Notes: generated by a model from the sequence alone, not told the origin. Positions 34,219-46,294 are shown, counted from the stretch's first letter. The stretch: 64,000 nucleotides of DNA from Cerioporus squamosus (GCA_022592435.1 JABYQS010000016.1:1-64000), one strand, 5' to 3'. Made by a program: numbers and translations.

Positions 34219-35514
34219 TCACTGGGTCGGCACTGCAACTTCTTGCGCTGCTAGTGGAGGCGCAATGGGCAATTTGACCACCGTCCATGCGCCGTCGATC
34301 TGCAGATAAGAGTCATCCTGCACCGAGCCCTAAGTTGTAACGTGAATTGAATACGTACCATATCCTTCAAGATCCCAGTAATCACGGCCCTCTCGTCAGG
34401 TGAGGTCGCTTTGAGTGGGAGGTGGCGACGAAAGGTGCCTTCAACGCCATCTTCACCCGGCGTGAACGAAAAGAACATCCACCGGTGCCCATTCGTGACC
34501 ACGCCGTTCATGAGTTGCTTCCTATGTAGAACTCTGGGCTCAGCATGAACTGGTCACTGGTGCTAGTGCTTGAAGGTACGCAAGTTGCAACTCACTTGTT
34601 CTTCTTCGCGTGGGCGGCAACCTCCAGCAGCGCTTGCGGAAGTGCGTCACTGAGCGTAGGATAGGCAGGCGATGTTGCCACCACGATGGCAAAACCTGTT
34701 GAATCCTGTTCAATTGCGGCCGGTTCCTGGTGGAGAGGGGCTGTAGCGAGTGAAAGGCCTGCAATCGATATCAACGAAGTGTAGACTAAGAATACTCACC
34801 AGCATCGTCCGTCTCCTCCTCCGAGAGTAGAACAAGAAGATAATCGAGCTTTCCTCCCACAAGAAACTTATCGTCTGGTCCACACAGTTCGATCGTCCAT
34901 ACCGCATACTCGGGGAAGATGAGCAGGTGCCCGTTGTCCACCACAAGTTGCGGGGACACGGAGCACGAAAGCATCGACGAGCATACGAGACCCAGCTTCG
35001 GTCTGGATTGCAGATTTGAATGATGAGATGATCACAGCAAGAGCAAGGGACCGCGACGTACTGTTACATTGAGTGAGACGTGGCGCATTATGGTGTCGTA
35101 TAGGGCATCGAAATTGTCGGCGGATAGGAAAGCGTTTTCTGCACACATGGCGCGGTATCGTGCTGCATGCTTAGCGACAGTGACAGGATCTGTGAGCTTG
35201 TAGTGGTCGAGTGGGGAGCTGTGCGGAGTGCGAACGATGCCGGACTTCTCCAGGGTGGCATCTGTAGCCGACGAGAATGGGTAATACTTCCGATCTCCTT
35301 GAGTACGTATGTTGGGAAGGAGAAGGTGAGCAAATTATCACCTTGACGTTTGACAATGCCTCTACGAGTTTGTGGATGAGGTGCATGATCTCCTTGTCGT
35401 CTTCGAGCGCCACATGGGGAGTGTTGCTTTGAAACGGTTCAAAGCCATAAGAAGCTGTGTGATTTGGGAATCAGAAAAACCCGACAGCCTGCGTTTCTTC
35501 TCTTTGAGAGGCAT
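34219..35514 (-). CDS. Uncharacterised protein of a family I recall from polypores
   Basis: Starts at MPLKEKKRRLSGFSDSQITQ. Conserved-looking blocks are KYYPFSSATDATLEKSGIVR, HYKLTDPVTVAKHAARYRAM, CSVSPQLVVDNGHLLIFPEY, GGKLDYLLVLLSEEETDDAG, AAIEQDSTGFAIVVATSPAY and MNGVVTNGHRWMFFSF, ending WTVVKLPIAPPL. Short introns join them, including a 66-nt one with an AAG acceptor and one of 41 nt. The pattern matches unnamed proteins that I recall from polypores; that memory was not checked. No catalytic motif is certain. Two single-base problems lie near the start: one base missing at a G4 run (35416-35419, plus strand) and one extra at 35297-35298. Repeat copies sit just outside both ends of the gene. 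Confidence 0.6.
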
Positions 35515-35551
35515 GATGACGAGGGAGCAAAGGGCAAGGGTGGAAGTTTGC

Positions 35552-35650
35552 GGCAGTGAACGTCCGAACGAGCGACCTGATCCGACAGTACGGCTCTCCC
35601 GCCTTCACAAACAGCGAACCACACTGCCTAATTATGTAGGGGAACACCGA
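35552..35650 (-). repeat. Promoter-like repeat, right copy
   Basis: Direct-orientation partner of 34051-34137. It lies about 40 bases upstream of the start codon at 35514, so it is part of that gene's promoter or leader. The remaining 340 bases up to 35987 hold nothing recognisable. Confidence 0.8.
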
Positions 35651-35987
35651 AGGCCGCTTAAGTAAATTCACTGGGCCTATCAGGGCAGGTCTTGACGGTA
35701 CAGTCCTGAGGTTGACGTCTAGTGGGAATAACGGTCTATGCAATACAAAGTTCGATTCGTTATCGTCATGGACAGGAATGTGCTTTGAAGGCGATCAACG
35801 GAACTGCGACGAGTGCAAGTTCACAATGCGGTAGGATAACATGGTCAACGTAGCGCTATTAAGGAAAGCTGATGATAACAGGTGAATGGTGTGCAAGGAT
35901 GCAAGGAGCGGGAATGTTTCCGATGACTATATGCACCCGTCAACCTATGCTGGGAGAGAATAAAGACTGCGACACTCACTAACTGCT

Positions 35988-37748
35988 CTACATTGTCGTC
36001 TTCTCTACCTCGACCCTGATTCCGCTGACAGGACTGCCCAAACCTACGCCTCCGGTGTACATCGCAGCTTCAATGTCTGACTTCTGGTAGACTTGCAAGT
36101 TGTCCATTTCAAGCCCACTCGTTGTGCCCAGCGCGTCGCCAGGAATGCTCCCAATCGTGCTCAGCACGACGCCCTGAGTACGAACAATCGCCTTTGAGCC
36201 GCCGCGTCCTTGCAATCCGAAGCCAAAACCCAAACCAGAGAATGGTGAGCCCGGGCTCGACTTGGACGACGTAACGCCGGCGGTAAATGCGATCGTGCCG
36301 GTGGATTGGCTGACGGTTTCCGAACCTCGCTCCCGGAGATCGAGGATTAGTCGGCAAGCCAGGACGGGGGACAGCATGACACTGAGGGGTATGCAGATGG
36401 CGGAGATCGCCTGACGGGGTCTGTATGGTTGTCAGATAATGCGGCGAGTAATGAACAACGACGAAACTAACTGAAGGTAGAAGATACCATTGACAAGGTT
36501 AGCGATGGAGATGAGAATGTAGTAGAAGACACCTGCAAGAGGGTAAGTTTTAGCGAGCGGGTACGACGATGCCAGACATACCCTCGCGAAGGAACGTCTG
36601 AATCAATCGACTGCTCGGGCCTCCATTGCGCCGGCGGATGGTGATGGCCTTGCCGACTGTCATCACCGTGACGACGGTGTCGTACAACAGAGGTGCGATC
36701 TACCCAGAGGTTAGTTTAGAATGACGGCGTGCTAGAGTCAAGCGATACTGACAAAGAAGCCTAAGGCAGGGACGTCAGAAGCAGACTGACTGAACGGAAG
36801 AAGTACGCTTACCGAGAAGATGCGCGGAATGAGGCTTCGACATCGGCAAACAAGGCCCTATTTCCTAAGAAGCAAGGTGGTTAGCTCGTGGCTCTCGCAC
36901 TCGCGGACATCGAGCGGGCATACGTTGATGAAGGGAAGCACTAGCCGGGCATATGGGGTTAGTCTGATACCGGGTAGAACGCAACAGGCAAGGACTCACG
37001 AAGCATCTCCGACGTGGCAACGAACAGCTGGTAGGAAACAACACCAGCCAGCGCCGACACGAGCATGACGAGGACGTAGATGTTGCGGTTGAAGAAGGCG
37101 TACGTCCGAATCAAGAGGATGCACTCCGCTGCCACCTGGTTCCACATCGCTAGAGCAACGGGGATCTGGACAAAGAGGGCAATTAGACCCCACGAGGCAT
37201 GACACGTTGCCCGCGGTACGGACCTTGAAGATGCGCTCACACTCTTCGAGCTGGTGGTCGACGCAGAAGCAGTAGAGAAGATAGGGCACAACGGCAAGCA
37301 CCCAATACCTGCGCGGCGCGTTCAAAGCAGGCAGAGCTTGCGGTTGAACACTGCCACTCACCGACAGAAAAGATATGCAACCTTGACGGGAGTCCAGTTC
37401 GTCTTCCAGATCTGCGGGGAGGTTAGACACGGTTGGAGGAGGCGCGACGAGGACGTACGAAGCGCCACTCGCGTTGGAGGCCGAAGAACCAGTCCCAGAC
37501 GACGATGGCGTCTGTCGCGCAATCAGATAATATCATAGATGACTGCAGCCAATCAACGTACACATCGCTGCAAAGAAGTGGTTAAGACCGTGGATCGAGC
37601 GCTGTAGTGTGCGTGCGAAACTACTCACCACAGAAGTGAACCTGTGTGCTGCAGAGTCGGGCGGGCGGTGAGATGACGCGACACGACAATCACGATGGAA
37701 CACCTACACGAAGATGAAGTGGAGAGCGGTCTCGGGGGTGTCCTCCAT
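35988..37748 (-). CDS. DUF6533 family membrane protein with microexons
   Basis: Starts at MEDTPETALHFIF (exon 37748-37710). Then come a 13-nt exon (37641-37629) and a 6-nt exon (37567-37562), after which the DUF6533 core continues: AIVVWDWFFGLQREWRF, WKTNWTPVKVAYLFCR, YWVLAVVPYLLYCFCVDHQL, and IPVALAMWNQVAAECILLIR. Further helices (VLVMLVSALAGVVSYQLF, GVFYYILISIANLVNGIFYL) precede the last exon, which begins ISAICIPLSVMLSPVLACRL and has a Ser/Gly-rich tail. Introns carry GTGAGT/GTACGT-type donors and CAG acceptors. The architecture matches the gene at 11917-13624, though sequence similarity is low. The function is unknown. Confidence 0.78.
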
Positions 37749-38488
37749 GGCGGGCTCGACGTGCTGGGGGCTGTCGTCGTCGTGGGCAGGGGGACGTCCG
37801 GGGGACGCGGGGAGGGGATGGGGGAGAGAGGGAAGGGACAGCGGGGGGAGGCGAGGGAAGCGAAGGGGGATATACACCCCATCGTGGCGGGCGAAGCTGA
37901 GCTCACGCAGACCCAGCGAAGCAGCAAAAATCGAAGCAGCCCGCCGAAGCCCCATCCCGACCTCTCTCGGTGCCCGATCTGGAGCCCCCGTGTCTCCCTT
38001 TGGCCGCGCACCTCCCTCGCCTGCCGCATCGGGGCCCCCTGCGCGCCGCCACAACGCTGCCCTGTCACCCCACGCACGCTGCCCGTCCCCGCCAGCTCCC
38101 GCTGTCCGCGGCGATAGACCGTGCCCGCACACGCGTCGCTCACTCGGGCGGGCTGCGTGCGTGCAGGCGACCTGTGTCCCCTCGCGCGGGGCGAGCGGAC
38201 TCCCAGCAGCCCCCCGTCCTCGCGGCCGCCTCGCAACGGCCACCCGGGTCCCTTTCTGGCCAGCGCGGGGCTGTATTCGGGCGAGAAGCTGCCCCAACTC
38301 CGCGCGTCTGATCCTGCCCCTTGTGCCGCCGGAGCATGCCTGTCCGGAGGGATCACATCGAGCTGCATGCCTGCCCGGATTTGATCACCAATCTGCGAGT
38401 GCGAGGGTAAATCGGTTGACTATTGCCGCACCAGAACAACACGCTAAGTTACGCTTCCACAGACCCTACTTACAGACGGCCCGGCATC
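37749..38488. other. GC-rich spacer upstream of the DUF6533 gene
   Basis: 740 bases with high GC and purine-rich tracts between the end of ALG9 and the DUF6533 start. Both strands stay open in several frames only because stop codons are rare in GC-rich sequence. No gene is supported. Confidence 0.5.
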
Positions 38489-40978
38489 CTACCGAGGCCC
38501 GACAGCGTGCAGCTCTTCCTTCCGGCCCACGTTTGCCTTGTGCTTCAGCAGACAGAACTCCCCGTACGAGTTCTGCATCTGCCACAGCTCTCCCGGCATC
38601 CACAGCGTCCGCGACAGCAGCGACGAGTGCGCCGCATCCAGGAACGGCCGACACGCGACCCGTTCCCAGGTCTTCTCGTCCGCGATGTACCGTGGCTCGT
38701 GCGGCGCCTCGACCGGTCGCTGCGGGAAGTCCAGGTCGAGCAGGTAATCGCACGTCTGCACGTCAACCTGTACACGCACGCATGAAGGGAAACAAACGGA
38801 TGCCGTCAGTGTCACTCTCCCAACGCTTCGATGCCTCCGGGCAAACCGGTACCCACATAGAACTCTGGCGCCTCCCGGTTCAGATCATTCAGCGAGCGGT
38901 GCGCCACCCGCGTCCCCTTCACCCTCTCCAGCAGTCCGCCGTGCCGTGAAGTCTCCGTGAAGTGTCCGGGCAGCATGCCATCGAACTCGCTCTTGATCCA
39001 GTCGACGCGCACGCCGTCGGGAACCAGGAAGTGGCCCGGGAACCGGTACCATTCCTTCCCCACACACAGACGCAGGCCCCAATCTTCAATCAGGCTCAGG
39101 TCGATCCGCGGGAGCTCGTCTTCGTGTGTCTCGGAGTGGTGCGCGCTGCCGTCTGGCGAGTCGAACTGTGGCGGCAGGGTGATATGCCCAGTAACGTTCA
39201 GCAACCGAGGGACCTCCGCGGCTTCCAGGGCGTAAGTCACCGACATCGGAGAGTGGTAGTACTTCCAGAGTGCCGTTACCCGGGACAGTGAGAGCACACA
39301 CGAAGTCACCACCACGGAGAGCGTGAATTGGCTGAACAGCGACGACTGGGACGCCTGCACACGACTACTTCAGTGACGTGTGTTCATCATGAACGCTGGC
39401 TACACACCTTATAAGGAGAGTTCGTCGCAGCGATAAAGGCAGCTTCAAGCCACCCACGAGCCAGGTAGATCGTGACAGCGGCGTTGAAGCAAATCAGCGG
39501 GTAGATCGGGTACATAAACCGCTCCTCCTTGTGCTTCTGGGCCGTCATGATCGCAGTCCAGATGTAGACAGGTGCGAGGCGTACGGCGAGAAGCACGTAA
39601 GGCGAGCTCTGGTCGACAAACTTGTAGCGTTCTCCTAGCCTCTTGTTGTCGAAGCGGTATGTCACGGCGAGTGCAGGGAGCGCGGCAAGAGCGAAGGGGA
39701 CGAGGACGTTGAAGTTGAGGAGCAAGTTGGATAAGTAGAAAAGGGCAGGCTCGGTGCCATAGAGCTCGGGGCCGCGCTGGGGGTCAGGGAAGACGTTGTA
39801 CCGGACGATGTTCCAGGGAACGACGGTCAACTTGCCGTAGAACAGAGTGTCGAGAGCGACGACTGGCAACTACCGAAGAGTGTCAATCAAGACGTGAGCA
39901 ACGAAAGCAAAGTCGAAACGTACCAGTAAGAGAGCCGCGACGCCACCACAAGTGACCATTCGCTTCCACCGGCCGACGAGCCATGATGCCGGGTTTCTGC
40001 GGTGACTTTGTCCGTACCGGTAAGGAAGAGTTCCTCGAAGACGAACGGAATCGCAACAGCCAGCGCGAAGGGCCAACCGACCACTGCGCCGGTAGCGAAG
40101 GCCAAGGTCGCGAACAGCGTGCGACGCATGTTACCACTGCTAGGCGCCATCGCATATGCCATAGCGAGGGTATTCGCATACATGGCGAAGGACGAGGGCA
40201 AGAAGGCTGGGAACTGGATGAACAGAGGTCGGCTTGAACCGCTTACGGAGGGACGCACCTGAGGAAGCAATCCACATCCCGGCATTGCAGAATAGCATGA
40301 AGAACAGATAGCGTCCTACGCGGTAGTTGATTCGCTCAACGACGGCGCGATAGAACGTGACCTCGCAGAGCGTGGAAATAACCGCGAGGAACATGCGCAC
40401 TGCGAAGAACGCCGGTCTCTGTAGGCACTGTTTAACGAGAGCCGGCACATATATACAGAAGACTGACCTTTTCTGGGCCAATAAAGGTGGCAGTGATTTT
40501 TACGGGGAGGTAGTGGAGGAGGATATATGCCCAGCTCCTGATGGAGTACTCAGGGGACGTCTCCCATGTCTGGAAGCCGTATCCCTTCCACAGGTAATGC
40601 AAGGGCTCCCAGAAGTTGAAGACTGCATCGCGGATAGCTCAGGAGCTGACCACGACAATCATATGCGGTACAGATCACTACGTACCTTCATCGCAATCCT
40701 GGATCCCGCTATACATGGCTCCAGTGATCCGGACTAGCAGTAATATGCGGAACGCAGCCGACCAAGTCGGGCACCACGGAGCACGCTGTGCCCTGCATTG
40801 TCTGTGAGTTTCTCATCTTCAATCATGGACAGGGTACGCACCTCCGCAGTTGGTCCTGCAACAATCCTGCATGACGATTCTTCGGCTTCGCCGGACTGGA
40901 AGCGGTCTGTGACGTCGGTCGGCGAAAGCTGATAGTTTGCACGTTCGGGTTCGCCTGCAGCTGCACGGCCGTAGACAT
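38489..40978 (-). CDS. ALG9: ALG9 alpha-1,2-mannosyltransferase
   Basis: GT22-family enzyme of the ER membrane that adds mannose from dolichol-phosphate-mannose to the lumenal N-glycan precursor. The start at MSTAVQLQANPNVQTISF splices to RILLLVRI, then IQDCDE joined to VFNFWEPLHYLWKGYGFQTW, the conserved lumenal loop of the family. Later blocks are LDTLFYGKLTVVPWNIVRYN, ELYGTEPALFYLSNLLLNFN, AQKHKEERFMYPIYPLICFN, and a lumenal C-terminal domain ending KANVGRKEELHAVGPR. The frame changes around 39991-39993 (GGG on the plus strand); one more base in that run would give an uninterrupted VTAETPASWLVGRWKRM. It is otherwise complete. Confidence 0.92.
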
Positions 40979-41540
40979 GGTGTATATGCACCAGAGCACT
41001 GGAAGGGTTAGATAGAGTGGTCGAGGGGGGTCATAGGAAGTGTACAGTTGTATGGACGTCGGTGCACGTCGGAGGCGGGCAAGACAGCGAGTCGCGGCTT
41101 CGGAGCGCCTGCCAGCGCCACGAAGCGCGTCCCGCGGCCACGTGGTCGAGGACTTCCGTGACCGCGACGCGTGCGCATGCGGGCAACGCGCCTTACCCTC
41201 GGCTCACTGATGTGCACTCCTAAACGGACCTGTATGCAGTCCGTTGACCGGGTGTGTCATATGCAGCATATCCGCTTGTACCGTGAAGCTATGGCCGTAC
41301 GCAACTGGCCCGAACTCGAACCTCCGCAAGATGCGCCAGAGGGGCAAGTCCCGTTATTCGGCTCCCCCGCAGAGACTGGTCGAGGCTGGCGGAGCTCAGC
41401 CTCCCTTTCTTCTATATAACCACCCCTCTACTCCCCGGACAGAGACCACAATTCTCCTTCCTACCGCCTCCCACAGCCCCCACACGACTTGTGCATATAT
41501 ACCCGTCCACTCGTTTTACTACGCCCCGACTAATCAAACC
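40979..41540. other. Shared upstream region of ALG9 and a Ser-rich gene
   Basis: 560 bases between divergent start codons, presumably holding both promoters. It is pyrimidine-rich immediately before 41541. No specific site is called. Confidence 0.5.
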
Positions 41541-43827
41541 ATGCAGCCTCAGGACCCTCCGTTCCGGCGTCCGCGCAACTGGAACGTGCTCCACGCTCTC
41601 GAGTCCGTTAGCCCGCCGAGTCCATCTACCTCCGACAGCCTCGGTAGCCTCGACGCGCTCGCATCCCTAGCAAGCTCTGGCGAGATACCAATCTTCCTCC
41701 ATTCAGGCTCCGAACAAGATCGGCGCAGCTCTGCAGCCTCCGTCTCCACTGATGGCCTTCCCCGCCCGGGCTTAGGTAGCTTTCTGCGCCCCAGCTCAAG
41801 CATGGCGACCTTCCACTCGACAAACACGTTTGGTCAGCCCCGTACTGCCAAGTCTCAAGTCAAGAACCTGAATGTGGAGGTCGCGACTCCGGACGATGCT
41901 AGCGACCGCACTGCTCGCCGACCATCTTCCTTGCTCGTTCCATCTCCGAGCTCGAGTCACTGAGCGTACGTCTCAGTCGCAGCGGAGGCTACTGGAGCAA
42001 CCGCTTCTCCAGCGTGTCCGACATCTCGCCCCTTGCAGTCTCCGCGTACTTGGATTCGTGTGCCTCTAGCGATCAGTCTTGCATCTCCCGCCGATCCTGC
42101 GGATTCCTGGTGTGCACGTTCTTCTCCCAGCGTACCTCACTCTATCTGCACGTCCGATTCCGTCGTAATTTCTCCCGCGGATCATGGCCCTCAATCTCCG
42201 TACCCTGCGCAAGTTGTCTTCGACACCTTCAAGTTCCCTCCTCCACATACCCCAGAGGATGACGACCCAGCTAAGTGGCTCGCAAATATACCCTCTCGGT
42301 CATGGTCTAGCATGTCGTCTGCGCTCTTCGCTCGGCGGAGCCCCTCTCCATCCCCATCCATCATATCGGAAGACTTCAACATACCCCCGACCATCCGCTT
42401 CCGGTCGCCTCTACTGCGAAACACTCATCCTCCTCCTAGCTCAGAAAGTCTGAATGCCGGACGGACCACGCGGTGCGCGCCCCCTTCGCCGCGGGGATGG
42501 CAAGTCATGCGAGCCTACTCCCGTCGTCTCCCCGATGCCAGACGTCAATCAGTATGAGTGTCCTTCGTTGGCTTACACGCCGCCCAACCTTGAGCCCCCG
42601 ACAACGTCTCGTTCTGATTCTGAGTCTGGCTCAGGTTCTCACTCTCGCTCACACAAAGCCACTGAACATGTCCCGAACTTGCCCGGCGTTCTTGATTGGC
42701 TCCGAGGCACCTGCATCGAACTTTGGATCGACCAGGAAGGATTCCGCGCGATCCGTCCCAAGTTCCGTCTCGTCGGATATACCCCTGCCTCGCCTGCGCC
42801 CTCCTCCTTCGCACCCGGAAACGAGCTTGTTGACGTCTTGACGCAAGGTATGGCCCACTTCCGTCCGGTGCGGCGTGAAATGTCCGCATATCACCACGGC
42901 ACGCTCGACTCGACTCCTGTCCTGCGGCGACTCACCCTTGCGCAGAGCGAGGACAAGGATTACATTTCGCGCCAAGCCAGCCTCACGATCAAGGCTAACG
43001 GCGTGTACGTCGTGACGGGCACGGAGTCGTACGAAGACCATCGCTTCAGCCCTGTGAACCTCGCGCATGTGGCTGGTACCCTTCTGCATCTCGGATCCGA
43101 GCATTCGGACTCCGTCCAGCTGCACTGGCGGTTCGAATATGTCGTGGATGACAGGAAGACGGACGCCGGACGACTCATGCCTGGCGAGAAGACCTTGACC
43201 CCTCTGAGATTCTCGTGCTCCCCTGGGTTGCTGCACCATTCGCAAGGCAAGCGCATCCGGCTGATGCATGTGCTCGTGAAGAACATCGCACCCAAGTTAT
43301 CCGCCGAGAAAGTGGTCGCGCGTCGATCAATAAAGCTCATTGGCCCTGTCAAGGAGGCTCATGAGAACCAGTCGGCATCGCAATCGCTTCACGCTGCCCG
43401 CAGGGACACCATCCGTCGCTCCCTCCCTAGTGTCACCCACCGCCGAGTACGCTCTTCGGAACCTTCCCGGACGTCCTGGTCGCTAGCCTACGACGGCTCC
43501 GACGACGCCGGTGCCAATCCTAGAACTAGGCCGGCATCTCTCTCAGGAATGTCACGGCAACATGAACCCGCTGTCGCCCAGGCGGTAGCTTTCCATGCCT
43601 GCCACCGTGCCTCCACGAACACTAGCACCGCAACCACACTGTCTCGCCAGATCCTCTCTCGTGAAGAACTGGCCGCGATCTTGTCGTCGTTCCCCGCCCC
43701 TGTAGAGCCCGAGAGGACCAGGGTGGCGTCGCCCATCCGCCCACTCAGCCCGCCTAGCTACTACCGCCACGGACGCATTGCATCGTCTATGGGTCGTGTA
43801 GACGAGCTAGGTGTAGTCCTCTCATGA
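41541..43827 (+). CDS. Ser/Pro-rich conserved protein, unknown function
   Basis: Not recognised. The N-terminus MQPQDPPFRRPRNWNVLHAL and a Ser-rich region lead to an ordered C-terminal domain from about 42660: LPGVLDWLRGTCIELWIDQE, FRAIRPKFRLVGYTP, RPVRREMSAYHHGTL, DYISRQASLTIKANGVYVV, and LHWRFEYVVDDRKTD. The domain is well formed and surely coding. Between 41925 and 42500 the coding frame changes about three times. One change may be a 73-nt GTACGT-CAG intron (about 41964-42036); the others look like single-base differences, for example a G4 run near 42496. The exon structure is therefore provisional. Confidence 0.6.
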
Positions 43828-44101
43828 CGTACGTCTTACCTCGTCCATCTCGATACGCCCCATCTGACTTGCGCAGCTTCACATCTTCAGACCTTGCAAG
43901 AACCCTGCCACTAGATCTCGCAACGGGCCCCGCGCGGCGTACCGGTTACCTTCGCTCATCGCACACAGAGTAACACACCTGCGAACTAATAGATCTGCGA
44001 TCCCTCACTTTTCACACTCTAATCGTGCGAGAACCCCAGATTAAATTGCAAAGGGGGATACAAGTATGAATATGGTGAGTGTACTAGGGCCAGCCTGAGG
44101 C

Positions 44102-46106
44102 CTACCGCCCAGTCAGGCGGATCTCGAGCCATCGTAGTGGCGGGTATGTGACCGCCGCGAAGGCCGCCGCAAGCTACAGATATTGAGACGGGATCGTATA
44201 TGTCAGCACCGATCATCTCAGTTAGAACTGCCAAGAAGCGAACGCTCACCTCGAAGCCCAAATCGGCACCGAACTCGGCCCCAGCATCCTTCCCGAAAGG
44301 TCCGGTGTACCATACTTCGGACATCCCCACCACTGCACCCGCGACACCAAAGCATCCGGCGAGAATGCCTGCGAAACCTATCGGCAACCTACGCCAAGAG
44401 TGGAGTGGCAGACATCCATGAGTAAGAGTATGAGCCGACGCGCTGCAGACTTGTCGCTCACCTGCTCGGAATATCCCAGTCGTCCAGATTGTACCCGCCA
44501 AGCGGGCCGCCTTTGCGCCTGAAGATGAAGTGCTCCTCCGCGACAATCACGATGAAGAATGCCGTCCAATACGACAGGATGCTCAAGAAGTTGGACAGGA
44601 TCTCCGAGAAGTGTTCGCGTCCGGCGACGCCCGCAACCGTGTAGATCACAAAGGCCAGGAAGGTCCAGAAGAACCGGGGCACCATCGCGAAGGGCCGTCC
44701 GAGAGACTGCATCGCCAGGCCGGCGCTGTACGTGTTCGGGATGTTGTTCGCGCTGCGGAGCAGAAACGAAGTTGTCAAAACGTGGCACGTAACCATCGGA
44801 GAGGTCGCACGACCAATGACTTACACTACTGAGAGACCGAGCAGCACCAGGAGGAACTTGCCGAAGCCGCCCCATGGCGATAGCACCTGCGCGACGAGGC
44901 CGCCAGTGCTGCCGTCAGCGTATGCCTGGACGTATGCCGGGTCCGTGATCGTCATCAGAGCAGCTCCTAGGATCTCAACGAAGCAGATCGGGATCCAAAG
45001 ACCGAAGAAGGTCAGGAGGAAGACCTTCGTGCTAGAGGTGTCCGCCGGGAGCCTGCAGTTGTAGTCCGCTGCCACCGGGGCCCACTGTTCACTGTCAGTA
45101 GGCGGCACTTTCTGATGAAGGTGAGCAGACGCACGCCGGTAAAGGAGCCAAAGACGATGCCTCCGAAGCTGAGGATGTCTGCAGAGAGCGCTCTTCCCTT
45201 GTCCTCCAGTGGTTTCTGGGCGTTCACGTCAAACCCGGCGTGCCCTCCGAGGCCCCATAGGAACATGATGATGACGAATATCACCATCCATGCATACCGC
45301 TCGTAGTAGTGCACGTATTGGTACCCGATGAAGCATGGTATCAGACTGAGCACGCCGATGATAATGATGCCCACAACGAGCGGCAGAGTCCCGGGGTTGA
45401 TGGACGCGAGTGTCTGCCCTCCGAGGATGACCGCCGTCACGGAGAAGCCCAACCTGTCCATGGCCAACGTTGTTCAGCACTGGAGAGCTCAACTTGCATC
45501 ATCCGTGCTTACTGCGTGAGGATGTTCAGGATGGAGTAGATCGTTCCACCAAAATAGCCTGAGCTGAAACGGGTAATTATCATGGTCCGCAACCCCGTCT
45601 TTGGCCCCATGGTGCTGATGAACGCCGTGGCTACCCCGCCCAGCGCTCCGAAGCACAGGATGGTCGCGATGGCATGTCTAGAATGCGCGTTCAACAGACT
45701 GGACAGAAGCGAAGAGATCCGGAAGGACGGACGGGAGGGTCAGAAAGTAGTACTCTTGAGCAAGTGTTCCAATTGGGATGGTGGTGAGGACCGTGTTGAC
45801 GGACCACCACATCAAGAGGCTGCACAATGCGGAGGGCGAAGACGTTCAACCGACGCGTCAAGAGAAGCAGTGACGAACACACTTACTTGTTCCACATGTT
45901 CTTCGTCTCCCTCTGGTCCTCCGGCACGCGTTCCACACCTCTTGCCTCCACCCCACTCGCGAAGAGCCTGGACAGCAGGGCCCGAGCCGTCCATAGCGCT
46001 TCACCAGCACTTCTTCTGGATTTGTCTCCGCCGTGGGGACCGTGGTCTCTTGAGCGACCACACCCTTCTCCTTGTCATGCGACGAGCTCGGGCTGAGACC
46101 AGACAT
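44102..46106 (-). CDS. NCS1 purine-cytosine permease
   Basis: Plasma-membrane symporter of the nucleobase cation symporter-1 family (Fcy2-like). After the N-terminal MSGLSPSSSHDKEKG, the block LFASGVEARGVERVPEDQRE leads to LLMWWSVNTVLTTIPIGTLA, ATILCFGALGGVATAFISTM, GPKTGLRTMIITRFSSGYFG, FSVTAVILGGQTLASINPGT, WAPVAADYNCRLPADTSSTK, ANNIPNTYSAGLAMQSLGRP and VAEEHFIFRRKGGPLGGYNL, ending in TYPPLRWLEIRLTGR. All of these are family hallmarks. Substrates are expected to be cytosine, adenine, guanine or hypoxanthine. One base is missing in the GGGCCC stretch at 45978-45983, just before the first conserved block. Introns are otherwise regular. Confidence 0.9.
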
Positions 46107-46294
46107 GGTGAACAAGAGGTGGGAGAGGAAGAGGTGGATCTACGGGCGTATCTTCTTGTTCGACCTTTGATGCAAGCTCGTACACTGGATCATGGATGAT
46201 GTGACTATTTTTGCAATCGAAGCACACGCAGGCACGCGGGGTTTCGGTTATTCCGTCATCGAAACCGCCCAATATATTAGCGCTCATATACAGT

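Noticed and set aside
37695..38949. Long plus-strand open frames upstream of and across ALG9
   Set aside because: They lie antisense to clear ALG9 exons and in GC-rich spacer; low-complexity composition only.
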